Position numbers and translations under genes: made by a program | The notes under the pieces: model-generated | What the model saw: the letters and a program-made list of their open reading frames with translations, nothing else | Databases searched by the model: none | Told to the model about the DNA's origin: nothing | Origin: Nonlabens sp. | GTDB taxonomy: Bacteria > Bacteroidota > Bacteroidia > Flavobacteriales > Flavobacteriaceae | Assembly (NCBI GenBank): GCA_030731685.1 | Contig: JANQTO010000523.1 | Location: 1,373 to 8,872 of the forward strand | Direction: 5' to 3' | DNA: 7,500 bases | Shown: in pieces, positions 1-6,596 of the stretch | Layout of the letters: each line of letters starts with the position of its first letter | Position numbering within the stretch: the first letter of the stretch is position 1

Positions 1-1271
1 TGCATGGCATAAATACTGCTCAACGTGCGCTGCGTAAAGTCGTCATTATAATCTTCAGGCTTTAGATTGCCAGACGCATTTGTCAAGAGCGCTATTTTTT
101 CGGTTTCTGGTAAATCATTATAGTTTGCGGGAAATTGTTCAGGTAAAGACGTTGCTACATGATTGAATACTGCATCGTGTGCACTGCTATCCTGTCGTAT
201 ATCCAGCGTTGCAAAATGAAATCCAAACAGCGTGACTTTATTGATAAAACTATCCAGCAAATTCACAAACAGGCCGTCATGCTTATCTACCAGTGTTTCA
301 CGTATTGTTTGAAGTTCCTTTTTAAATTCTTCTAGCGAGAATGGCAGTTCACCTTTAGTGTCTATTGCCTTATGACATTGTGTAGTGAGTTTAGCTAGAG
401 CATCTTCTACGCCATCAAAAGTGAGCCTACGACGTAATTCTTTAAGGCCCCAATAATAATTACGAAACAACCTGCTGCGCAACTTTTGTGCGACGTCTAA
501 GGTTATTTGTGTAGTAACAAACGGATTACCATCGCGGTCACCACCTGGCCAAAAGCCAAGTTCTACAATTTCATTTGTAAACTCTTCTGGATGATCCATG
601 CTCGATTTTACGTAATCGTAAATGGAACCCATGGTATAATAAAATATGTTTTCTAAATATAAAATGAGGCTCACAGCTTCATCATACGGTGTAGGTTTCA
701 CCTTTTTGAAAAACGGCGTTTTCCCCAGTTGGGCAAGTAAAGATTTCACTTGCTGTATATCGTTTTCTTGCACGGCCTTTCCCAAATCGTTTATAATGTG
801 CAATACGGCTCCAGGATAGAATTGCGTAGGGTGAGCAGTAAGTACCGGTCGTACTTTTAGCTCTTTCAAATAAGCGTCAAGCTCTTGAGATTTATTGAGT
901 GCTTGCGCCTCGTCTTTTATGCTGCGCAGTGAGCCTCTACCGTCTAAATTATTAACCTGTCCAAACGCGGCATCTTCAATGGCATCAAACAGTACCACTT
1001 GTCGTTCTATGTACTGAATAAACTTGAACAACATCGTATTGCGCTCTTCTAAGGTCGCGTCGCGCATATACCTTTCAAAAAAGTAGTTTACGATTTCTGT
1101 AGGGTTTTTTGATTTTTCATAGCCACTCACACAAAGCTGATAAAATAGCGGCAATAGCCCGCCAGTATTGGCAATTTTATCAAATGGTAGCGTCATAAAA
1201 ATACCGTTGTAAATCTGGTATTTTGATGCAACCTCGTTATTAAATCGTTCTAGTTTAGGTGCTCTGGACAT
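1..1271 (-). CDS. ppc: Phosphoenolpyruvate carboxylase, N-terminal half (3' end beyond window)
   Basis: This cytosolic anaplerotic enzyme makes oxaloacetate from PEP and bicarbonate to refill the TCA cycle. The frame is open from ATG at 1271 to position 3, giving 423 visible residues, about half of a bacterial PEPC (roughly 850-900 aa). What is seen: the start MSRAPKLERF; VLTAHPTQF, with H147 matching the first catalytic histidine (E. coli His138); LGFWPGGDRDGNPFVT with GGDRDGNP at 243-250, a PEPC signature; and TLDIRQDSSAH around 355-365, matching the family's LDIRQ segment. The second catalytic histidine and the C-terminal regulatory sites would lie outside the window. TAHPTQ in place of the more usual TAHPTE is a small variation, and I believe it is seen in Bacteroidetes enzymes. 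The start follows the acyl carrier protein gene by 17 bp, so the two are probably co-transcribed. No Shine-Dalgarno is present, as is normal in this phylum. The identity is very secure. Confidence 0.97.
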   Translation of the reverse strand, partial: MSRAPKLERFNNEVASKYQIYNGIFMTLPFDKIANTGGLLPLFYQLCVSGYEKSKNPTEIVNYFFERYMRDATLEERNTMLFKFIQYIERQVVLFDAIEDAAFGQVNNLDGRGSLRSIKDEAQALNKSQELDAYLKELKVRPVLTAHPTQFYPGAVLHIINDLGKAVQENDIQQVKSLLAQLGKTPFFKKVKPTPYDEAVSLILYLENIFYYTMGSIYDYVKSSMDHPEEFTNEIVELGFWPGGDRDGNPFVTTQITLDVAQKLRSRLFRNYYWGLKELRRRLTFDGVEDALAKLTTQCHKAIDTKGELPFSLEEFKKELQTIRETLVDKHDGLFVNLLDSFINKVTLFGFHFATLDIRQDSSAHDAVFNHVATSLPEQFPANYNDLPETEKIALLTNASGNLKPEDYNDDFTQRTLSSIYAM

Positions 1272-1288
1272 GGCAATAGATTATATGA

Positions 1289-1540
1289 TTATGCTTTTAG
1301 TTTCTCATTAACAATACGTACTGCTGCTTCTACGGTTTGCATGGCTTCCATGTCCTTTTCGTCTAGGGTGATGTCAAAGGCATCTTCCACATCCAGCACA
1401 ATATCTACTAAATGTGCACTGTTAATACCTAAATCCATCATAAGATGGCTATTCATTTGTATGGCTTCTGGTTTTACATCTTCTGGTAAATAAGTTTTTA
1501 CAATATCCCGCAATTTCATGGTGATTTCATCTGTTTTCAT
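1289..1540 (-). CDS. Stand-alone acyl carrier protein (secondary, non-AcpP type)
   Basis: This 83-residue protein is a four-helix carrier that would hold an acyl or aminoacyl chain on a 4'-phosphopantetheine arm in the cytosol. The attachment site is DLGINSAHLVD, with Ser41 as the modified residue; the following helix (LVDIVLDVEDAFDI) has the acidic helix-II character that partner enzymes read. It differs from the fatty-acid synthase carrier AcpP, whose site is DSL: here the residues around Ser are N-S-A. This points to a specialised carrier rather than the housekeeping ACP. No ketosynthase, adenylating enzyme or phosphopantetheinyl transferase is visible in the window, so the partner pathway is unknown. 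It is followed 17 bp later by ppc and has a promoter-like element just upstream (1558-1565), so it probably leads a transcript of its own. ATG at 1540 sits behind an A-rich leader without Shine-Dalgarno. Confidence 0.9.
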   Translation of the reverse strand: MKTDEITMKLRDIVKTYLPEDVKPEAIQMNSHLMMDLGINSAHLVDIVLDVEDAFDITLDEKDMEAMQTVEAAVRIVNEKLKA

Positions 1541-1557
1541 TTTTCTTATTTTTAGTT

Positions 1558-1565
1558 TAAAGGTA
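1558..1565 (-). promoter_or_regulatory. Possible -7 promoter element for acp-ppc
   Basis: On the minus strand this reads TACCTTTA, one mismatch from the Bacteroidetes -7 consensus TAnnTTTG, 17 bp before the acp ATG. No convincing TTTG -33 element lies at the usual distance, and the implied leader would be very short (about 10 nt). It is supported by position: the preceding gene ends beyond a strong palindrome, so a new transcript start is expected here. Confidence 0.3.
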
Positions 1566-1653
1566 CGCAGCTAGCTTGTTTATCTAGAGCGTTAATGATA
1601 AAATATTCATAGGATACATTTACATTGATAAAAATTTAATGTTTTCCTAAATC

Positions 1654-1695
1654 ATTTTAGGGTGTCAGCTTTCGCGAAAGCCAACACCCTAAAAT
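1654..1695. repeat. 42-nt inverted repeat with TTTCGCGAAA core downstream of mscS
   Basis: The outer arms ATTTTAGGGTGT (1654-1665) and ACACCCTAAAAT (1684-1695) are perfect 12-bp complements. Inside, after a 2x2 mismatch (CA opposite CA), lies the 14-bp perfect palindrome GCTTTCGCGAAAGC (1668-1681). It begins 30 bp after the mscS stop, where a terminator would be expected. However, the T-run is on the 5' arm and the A-run on the 3' arm on both strands, so no U-tract follows the stem. It could be a Rho-independent-like end of atypical form, an mRNA 3'-stabilising hairpin, a repeated extragenic element or a protein-binding palindrome. The structure itself is certain; the function is not. Confidence 0.75.
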
Positions 1696-1724
1696 ATATT
1701 ACAAAGTGCCAAAAGTGTTAGTTT

Positions 1725-2639
1725 CTAGGTATTTGGGTGCTTTTCTCTGCTTGTAATGCTTTCCATAAAGCCTTTTGGAAAATCCAGCGTGCGTATAGGG
1801 AACGGAATGTTGATGTTGTTTTGTGCAAATATGTCGTTGATAAGCAAAATGGCCTGGTGCTGTGCTTGGAACATTTGGCTTTTCTTCACGTAATCTATGT
1901 GGAATCGTGTCATGAAATTGATGGAACTGTCTGCAAATTCTGTAAAGTAAAACTCCATGTTTTCACCTTGCTGCTGCTCAAAATTTGATTCTATGGCATC
2001 ACGTACCAGTCTTTCTACTTCACGCAAGTCTGAGCCGTAAGCAACGCCACAGGTGACCGTTACCCTGCCACGGGTTTCAAGTCCATAATTTGTAAAAGCT
2101 TCCTCAATAAATTTAGAGTTTGGCATGATTACAAACTTGTTGTCAGGTTGTCTAAGAGTAATGTTACGTAGATTAATTTCTGTAACAAATCCTTGATAAC
2201 CGTTTGTTTCTACAAAATCACCCAATCGTATCTTAGGCTGAAAGGACAACATTACACCCGAGAACGTATTACTAAGTGTGCTTTGTAGGGCAAGGCCTAT
2301 AGCAAGAGCAACAACTCCAGCACCTGCAAGCAGTGATGTAAGTGCTTGATCTAAATCTAAAACGCCCAGCGCGATAAAGAAACCAGCCGCAATGATTATA
2401 AGATAGACAAGTTTGTTAATGATACTGCGTATAGACCTATCTGTCAAATGCTTGCTTAAAATTTTATTAAGAAGTTTGGTGACTCCCTTAGCAATAAAGT
2501 AAGAAACTACGACAACCAGTATTGCGATAGCCAGGTTAGGTAATTTAAGAATAAACGCGGTGTACCAGCCGTCAAGCTTATTGTAGAGCTTATCAAACAT
2601 GTCTACCATTAACAAGTTGCTTAATAAAAATTGATTCAT
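1725..2639 (-). CDS. mscS: Small-conductance mechanosensitive channel, MscS family
   Basis: This 304-aa inner-membrane channel would open on hypo-osmotic shock and release small solutes. The layout matches E. coli MscS (286 aa): a short N-terminal region, TM1 about 33-51, TM2 about 76-93, and the pore helix TM3 about 103-131 with the Gly/Ala-rich stretch GAGVVALAIGLALQSTLSN. L112 and L116 align with the E. coli gate leucines L105 and L109. The beta domain follows (QPKIRLGDFVETNGYQGFVTEI, about 134-180, with NITLRQPDN and the IMPNS element), then the alpha/beta vestibule domain ending near FPIRTLDF (280-287). S120 occupies the position of the E. coli TM3 hinge glycine G113, which may alter kinking or inactivation. 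The gene starts 16 bp after the upstream transporter stop and very likely shares its mRNA. ATG at 2639 is chosen; internal ATGs at residues 11 and 14 are possible alternatives. Symbol given by family only. Confidence 0.93.
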   Translation of the reverse strand: MNQFLLSNLLMVDMFDKLYNKLDGWYTAFILKLPNLAIAILVVVVSYFIAKGVTKLLNKILSKHLTDRSIRSIINKLVYLIIIAAGFFIALGVLDLDQALTSLLAGAGVVALAIGLALQSTLSNTFSGVMLSFQPKIRLGDFVETNGYQGFVTEINLRNITLRQPDNKFVIMPNSKFIEEAFTNYGLETRGRVTVTCGVAYGSDLREVERLVRDAIESNFEQQQGENMEFYFTEFADSSINFMTRFHIDYVKKSQMFQAQHQAILLINDIFAQNNINIPFPIRTLDFPKGFMESITSREKHPNT

Positions 2640-2655
2640 AAGTATTGTATTTAAA

Positions 2656-4476
2656 TTATAGTAAAGTCCCTAATAATAGGGTTGCAACGACCAGAAGTAA
2701 TATGCTAAGACCGCCACCGATGATTAAAAAATGTTTGAATTTATAGATTCCCGTACCGTAGATAATGGCATTTGTTTGATATCCTACAGGCGTGAAAAAA
2801 CTAAAGTTTGCAGCAAGCATTACTGCAAGTGTAAAAGGTTTTGTATCCAATTGCAAACCTGCGGCAACGGCCATAGCTATAGGCGTCATAATTATCGCAG
2901 TGGCGTTATTAGATATAAAACCACTCAGGACCATGGTAAAAAGAAACATGAGTCCTAAAACTAAAGTGTCTTCCTGACCCATAAGTATGTTCAGCAATTT
3001 TTCTGAAATCCACATGTCTGCTCCTGTATTACTCATGGCAATTCCCAGCGGAATCATACCTGCTAGCAAGAAAATGATTTGCCAATTGATGCGCTGATAA
3101 ATGTTTTCTAGAGATATACAACCAGTAAGTAACAATGCGCCTACACCTACTAACGAACTTCCTAAAATGGGCAATATACCAGAACTTGCTAGTGCAATCA
3201 CTGCGAGTAAAATAGATAGGGTTGTTATTTTCTTAATGAGTTTAACTTGAACTGGTAGCTGTTCTTTATTAAGTAATACCACGTTTTCAATATTGCGCAA
3301 CGCGCGGTCGTCAGTAGTTGCATACTCCACAAGTACACGATCACCAGAAACTATTTTAAAATCTTCAACGCGCTTACGTATTATTAGTTCCAAAGCGTTA
3401 GGAGCGCGCTTACGTTTTTGAATAGCTACTGGATAAGAGCCATAGAGTGACAACTTTCTCACTTGGTCTAGCGTTCTACCTATAAAGTTAGAGCCAGGAA
3501 GTATAAGCAATTCTGCATAGCTCAATTCTTCAGGGATTTTGTTTTTGGTCTCTGGTAATTCTCCTTCTGCATTTGCAACTTCTTCAACTTCTCTTTGGGA
3601 TAATTTGATATTGCCATTAGCAATCATATCTGTAAGTTGGTCTACTCGAGTGACCAATACCAGCGTGTCCAGACCTTTTAACTTTATAAATTTTCCAGGT
3701 GCATTTGTAATGCTTTCATTTCGTACCAGTTTAGCAATGTGTAACGTTGGGTTTCCGAAGAGTGGTGTTTCCTCTATACGTTTGTCCACAAATTCTGATT
3801 CGGCAGGAATTGTAATTGAGAACATAAATTCGCTCAGTTCGTAGTCAGACTCTATGGATGGAGACTTGTCTTTAGGTAGCCAAAACGATGCGATGGTCAT
3901 ATAGACCATACCTACTACGAGTAAAATGGCGCCGTACATGGTGAACTCAAAAAAACCGAGTGACGGCGCACCCAGCTTTGTAGAAACCGAATTCACCAAA
4001 AGGTTTGTACTTGTTCCCATGAGTGTACAACTGCCTCCTAAAATTCCTGCAAACGAAATAGGCATCAATAGCTTTGAACTAGAAAATCCATACTTTTCCT
4101 GAAGTTGCGTAACAATTTTTAGAAAAATAATTACCACAGCTGTGGTACTTATAAAAGCCGAAATCCCAGCCGAAACAAACATGAACGCAGGAATGAGTAA
4201 GAAAAGCGGTAAGACACTCATCTTCTTTATGCCTTCTGTAAGCCAATCTATAACACCGTTATCCTCAAGCCCGATAGCAATAATCATTAAGGAGAGTACC
4301 GTGATAGTCGCAGGGTTTGCAAAGCCGCTTATCGCTTCCTCAGGTTTAGTAAGTCCTAGTACAACAAGAGCAACGATTATCAGAAAGGAGATTTTGTCTA
4401 TAGGAAACCACTCGGTAACAAAGAGAATCAAGGTGATTCCCAGTACAATAAATATGAGAATGATGTCTGTTTCCAT
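2656..4476 (-). CDS. SLC13/DASS-family permease with two RCK_C (TrkA-C) domains
   Basis: This 606-aa inner-membrane protein is of the divalent-anion:Na+ symporter type (ArsB/NhaD/CitT superfamily). The N-terminal membrane half (about 1-200) carries SGFANPATITVLSLM and the binding motif GTSTNLLVNS, with GTSTN at 154-158. A cytosolic insert of about 205-410 holds two RCK_C-like domains (around 213-285 and 318-400). The C-terminal membrane half (about 415-606) carries the inverted-repeat counterparts FISNNATAIIMTPIA (520s) and FTPVGYQTNAIIYG (560s). The architecture (about 600 aa with tandem TrkA-C inserts) is typical of bacterial SLC13-like permeases annotated for sulfate or other anions; the substrate cannot be read from sequence. 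The frame extends two codons further to a TTG at 4482, but ATG at 4476 is the natural start. The gene is followed after 16 bp by mscS. A weak -7-like TAATCTTG lies at 4523-4516 about 40 bp upstream, without a clear -33. Confidence 0.92.
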   Translation of the reverse strand: METDIILIFIVLGITLILFVTEWFPIDKISFLIIVALVVLGLTKPEEAISGFANPATITVLSLMIIAIGLEDNGVIDWLTEGIKKMSVLPLFLLIPAFMFVSAGISAFISTTAVVIIFLKIVTQLQEKYGFSSSKLLMPISFAGILGGSCTLMGTSTNLLVNSVSTKLGAPSLGFFEFTMYGAILLVVGMVYMTIASFWLPKDKSPSIESDYELSEFMFSITIPAESEFVDKRIEETPLFGNPTLHIAKLVRNESITNAPGKFIKLKGLDTLVLVTRVDQLTDMIANGNIKLSQREVEEVANAEGELPETKNKIPEELSYAELLILPGSNFIGRTLDQVRKLSLYGSYPVAIQKRKRAPNALELIIRKRVEDFKIVSGDRVLVEYATTDDRALRNIENVVLLNKEQLPVQVKLIKKITTLSILLAVIALASSGILPILGSSLVGVGALLLTGCISLENIYQRINWQIIFLLAGMIPLGIAMSNTGADMWISEKLLNILMGQEDTLVLGLMFLFTMVLSGFISNNATAIIMTPIAMAVAAGLQLDTKPFTLAVMLAANFSFFTPVGYQTNAIIYGTGIYKFKHFLIIGGGLSILLLVVATLLLGTLL

Positions 4477-4690
4477 AAACAAAATAGCGGGCTATAGTGG
4501 TTAAAATGCCCTCTGCAAGATTATAAATGAATTACATAAACATTGTTAATATTGCTATAAATCTATTTTATCCATATTAAAACACTTAAAATGATGTTAT
4601 TACATACTTTTATTCTGTTAAAACCGCATAATAAAATGAATGTAAATCAAAATGCTTCGGAAAGCGTGAGCTGTTTGCATCGCAGGAAAC
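4477..4690. other. AT-rich intergenic region, likely promoter of transporter-mscS operon
   Basis: About 210 bp separate the DUF6122 stop from the transporter start. The region is AT-rich and lacks a convincing reading frame or RNA gene on either strand. A small imperfect hairpin (GCTT/AAGC with a 4-nt loop, near 4653-4664) lies close after the DUF6122 gene but is too weak to call a terminator. The only promoter hint is a one-mismatch -7 element at 4516-4523 on the minus strand. Confidence 0.5.
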
Positions 4691-5077
4691 TTACAACCCA
4701 AAAAAATCGGACACATAATGAAGCTGCGCAGCCGCAGGAGAACTGTCCAAACAAGTTGTACATTTAGTAAAAGTCATCAAACAATCTACGAAATCAGTAA
4801 ACATATGAAACAACAAACCGATTCCCATAATTCTGAAGGGTCTACGCATAAATAACAGCGCCAAGTAAAATAGCATCGCGTAGTATGTATGCAAGAAGTG
4901 AAAATTAATACTACATCTATTTGCTTGAAAAATAGGATTTGCGAACAAGTGGTCTACATCTACCAGCATCGTAGCTAATAAAATAAGGTAGACTGTTTTC
5001 CAATCTTTTCTAAAAAAGACAAATGCAATAATGCATGGAAAGCCAAAATGCAGAAAGTAGTGAACAAATGTTTGCAT
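4691..5077 (-). CDS. Small polytopic membrane protein, DUF6122 family
   Basis: This 128-aa inner-membrane protein of unknown function resembles the Bacteroidetes family DUF6122; I recognise it by its conserved pattern, not by a search. It has about three or four hydrophobic segments (roughly 8-22, 27-40, 63-78, 84-97). His and Asp residues recur at membrane edges: H6 and H10, DVDH at 40-43, H60 and H63 (NFHFLH), H91 (LLFHMFTDF), D95 and D98. This spacing resembles the metal-ligand pattern of membrane-bound YdjM/DUF457-type proteins, so a metal-dependent activity is possible but unproven. The C-terminal tail has a CxxC pair (C106, C109) plus C99 and C55. It stands alone between the DUF3570 barrel gene (66-bp gap) and the transporter operon, with a promoter-like element and palindrome upstream. 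ATG at 5077 gives MQTFVHYFLHFGFP, which I recall as the typical family start. Confidence 0.82.
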   Translation of the reverse strand: MQTFVHYFLHFGFPCIIAFVFFRKDWKTVYLILLATMLVDVDHLFANPIFQANRCSINFHFLHTYYAMLFYLALLFMRRPFRIMGIGLLFHMFTDFVDCLMTFTKCTTCLDSSPAAAQLHYVSDFFGL

Positions 5078-5097
5078 AAGAATTGAACGATTGTTTA

Positions 5098-5119
5098 TTG
5101 TTTACTATTATGTAAACAA
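5098..5119. promoter_or_regulatory. 22-bp palindrome with CRP/FNR-like 8-6-8 geometry
   Basis: TTGTTTAC (5098-5105) and GTAAACAA (5112-5119) are perfect 8-bp inverted arms around a 6-bp AT spacer. The total of 22 bp equals the geometry of CRP-family operators, although the half-site differs from the E. coli TGTGA. It lies immediately downstream of the -7-like element of the DUF6122 gene and 21 bp before its ATG, a position where a bound protein would block transcription. A 5'-leader hairpin is an alternative reading. Confidence 0.45.
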
Positions 5120-5120
5120 A

Positions 5121-5128
5121 CAAAAGTA
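5121..5128 (-). promoter_or_regulatory. -7 promoter element (TAnnTTTG) for DUF6122 gene
   Basis: The minus strand reads TACTTTTG, a full match to the Bacteroidetes -7 consensus TAnnTTTG, 43 bp before the ATG at 5077. A TTTG lies upstream inside the end of the DUF3570 gene, but its spacing to this element (about 26 nt) is longer than the usual roughly 19-21 nt, so the -33 element is unclear. Confidence 0.45.
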
Positions 5129-5143
5129 CAACGCACTCATAGA

Positions 5144-6466
5144 TTAATCCTGCACAAACTTTATCCCCAATGACACGATATTAAAATTGAACGTCGTGTT
5201 GCGATTGTAATTGTGAAATTTTAAATCAACGCTTTTTATGCCGTAATTGAATAAGTGCGCTTTCGCAAAGATGTCGGTGTATGAAATTCCTAATCCAAGT
5301 TGAGAAGCATTGTAGTCTGACAAATCATAGTCTGAAGTATAAAACGCTTCTGTAGAAAGTGCGGTTTCGTAGGGTCTAAAGTATGTCGCAGCCGTCTGGT
5401 CGTAATAACGGTATGATGGATACACTGTGAACTTATCTGTAACCTTTATAGGTAACTCAATGCTTGCGGTATTAGAATTTATACCCCAATCGTCTGTATA
5501 AAATCTGTAAAAGGTGCGTACGGTTAGAAACTCATTAATATACCAATTTAAACGACCTCCTATGGCTACCTTAAACCTATTGTCTGGTAGGCGCTCAATA
5601 TCGTCTGCGAGTTGAAAATTGTCTATAAACGAGTCTGCAACGTCTGCAAAATAGACACGTTGAAATGGTGTGGAAAGTAAGCCTTGTTGTTGAACCAAAT
5701 CTAGCGCGAGGGAACCTTGTACATTTTTATGTAGTATTTGTGAGAAACCAAATCCTATCGCATATGAGTTGCGACCTACTCCGTCTAACAGTGGAAAGTT
5801 GGGATTATAATTAGGGTTTCCAGTAATAGTTCTACCTCTGAACGTTCCATCGCTTAGACCATTGCCACCCGTCTCAAAGGGTCTTAATTCGATAGGGTAA
5901 ATGGTTGTCCAAGTGTCTAAGAAAATGTTTACGTTTACACTTACCTCGGTATTTTTTTCATTGAAAAGTTTTGTGTAGCTGCCGCCAAAACCTAACGAAA
6001 AATAATCATACTCTGAACTTACAGACAGTTTTGCAGACCATACATCATTACGGTCGTCTGAACTATGCGTATAGGAACCTGTAAGATTTGTCCACACATC
6101 ACTTGCAGATGCTCCAGAACTTGCGGTAAACGGGTCTGCCACACCAGAACCATCAAATGGATTAATATTACTGGAAGAGGCAGATGTGTATGCGGACACG
6201 CTCGCATCTATGGTCAGCACATCATCGTCATTCATAGGAATAGAAACTACAAAGGTAGCCACAGCATCTGTTAGTGATTCATCGCCTATACCGCCTGTAA
6301 CGGCTGCATTATCACCGTTTTGGGCATAATAACTGGATAGAAAATCTATTTCTACGGTTTCTAGCACACGCTTTTTATAAACTTGAGCATCTGCAGTAAG
6401 CGTGTCTTGTGACATTGCTGGTAAGCTAGCTAAAAAAAGAGTTATAATAATAAGGTACTTATTCAT
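5144..6466 (-). CDS. DUF3570 outer-membrane beta-barrel protein
   Basis: This secreted protein of 440 aa has a clear signal peptide (MNKYLIIITLF..., lysine at 3, hydrophobic core 4-16, likely cleavage after AMS at 19). The rest alternates polar and aromatic residues in amphipathic beta-strand style (for example DYFSLGFGGSYTKLF, ALDLVQQQG, VDLKFHNYN) with Asp/Asn/Gly turns, as in an outer-membrane barrel. I recognise it as the DUF3570 family from this pattern and from its neighbours ApbE and DUF4266, which commonly accompany it. Residues 117-122 (SGASAS) fit the pattern [S/T]GA[S/T]x[S/T] recognised by ApbE, but they lie in a Ser-rich loop. The frame continues upstream to an ATG at 6481 and a TTG at 6487; ATG at 6466 is preferred because it places the signal peptide at the N-terminus. 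It follows DUF4266 after a hairpin-rich gap of about 130 bp. Function is unknown. Confidence 0.88.
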   Translation of the reverse strand: MNKYLIIITLFLASLPAMSQDTLTADAQVYKKRVLETVEIDFLSSYYAQNGDNAAVTGGIGDESLTDAVATFVVSIPMNDDDVLTIDASVSAYTSASSSNINPFDGSGVADPFTASSGASASDVWTNLTGSYTHSSDDRNDVWSAKLSVSSEYDYFSLGFGGSYTKLFNEKNTEVSVNVNIFLDTWTTIYPIELRPFETGGNGLSDGTFRGRTITGNPNYNPNFPLLDGVGRNSYAIGFGFSQILHKNVQGSLALDLVQQQGLLSTPFQRVYFADVADSFIDNFQLADDIERLPDNRFKVAIGGRLNWYINEFLTVRTFYRFYTDDWGINSNTASIELPIKVTDKFTVYPSYRYYDQTAATYFRPYETALSTEAFYTSDYDLSDYNASQLGLGISYTDIFAKAHLFNYGIKSVDLKFHNYNRNTTFNFNIVSLGIKFVQD

Positions 6467-6512
6467 AAGTTGTGTTGTCATGGCCAAGCGATAGAACGGC
6501 CTGTTTGAACTC

Positions 6513-6540
6513 TTCTATTGCGCTGTGGCGCGCAATAGAA
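6513..6540. repeat. Perfect 11-bp stem-loop between DUF4266 and DUF3570 genes
   Basis: TTCTATTGCGC (6513-6523) and GCGCAATAGAA (6530-6540) are perfect complements around a 6-nt loop. In the minus-strand mRNA it lies about 46 nt before the DUF3570 ATG at 6466. No U-tract follows, so it is not a standard terminator. It could be an RNA-processing or stabilising hairpin within the operon, or an element controlling the ratio of lipoprotein to barrel. Confidence 0.65.
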
Positions 6541-6555
6541 AGTGAGTAGTGATAG

Positions 6556-6587
6556 CGCGGTACCGCGTTTTATTTCAAAACACGGTA
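6556..6587. repeat. Overlapping palindrome and hairpin after DUF4266
   Basis: CGCGGTACCGCG (6556-6567) is a perfect 12-bp palindrome. Its right half is also one arm of a second hairpin: TACCGCGTTTT (6561-6571) against AAAACACGGTA (6577-6587), loop of 5 nt, with a single mismatch that becomes a G-U wobble in the minus-strand RNA. The two foldings share bases 6561-6567 and exclude each other. No U-tract follows on the minus strand. Starting 10 nt after the DUF4266 stop, it may cap or process the upstream part of the message. Confidence 0.55.
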
Positions 6588-6596
6588 TTGCCCCGA

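Noticed and set aside
4477..4482. TTG start for the SLC13 permease
   Set aside because: ATG at 4476 is two codons downstream and a more usual start.
4142..4504. Plus-strand open frame of 120 codons
   Set aside because: It is antisense to the transporter N-terminus; low-complexity Ser/Ile composition and no recognisable motifs. The other plus-strand frames (1737-1988, 2731-2977, 3539-3844, 6065-6274, 6542-6724, 7101-7358) are rejected for the same reason.
4645..4675. Terminator after DUF6122
   Set aside because: The hairpin is only about 4 bp with no clean U-tract.
6019..6207. 62-codon minus-strand frame inside DUF3570
   Set aside because: It is a shifted frame of the barrel gene with His/Pro-rich composition and no support.
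6467..6487. TTG (6487) or ATG (6481) as the DUF3570 start
   Set aside because: They add seven or five polar residues before a complete signal peptide; ATG at 6466 gives a normal N-terminus. The ATG at 6481 is not fully excluded.
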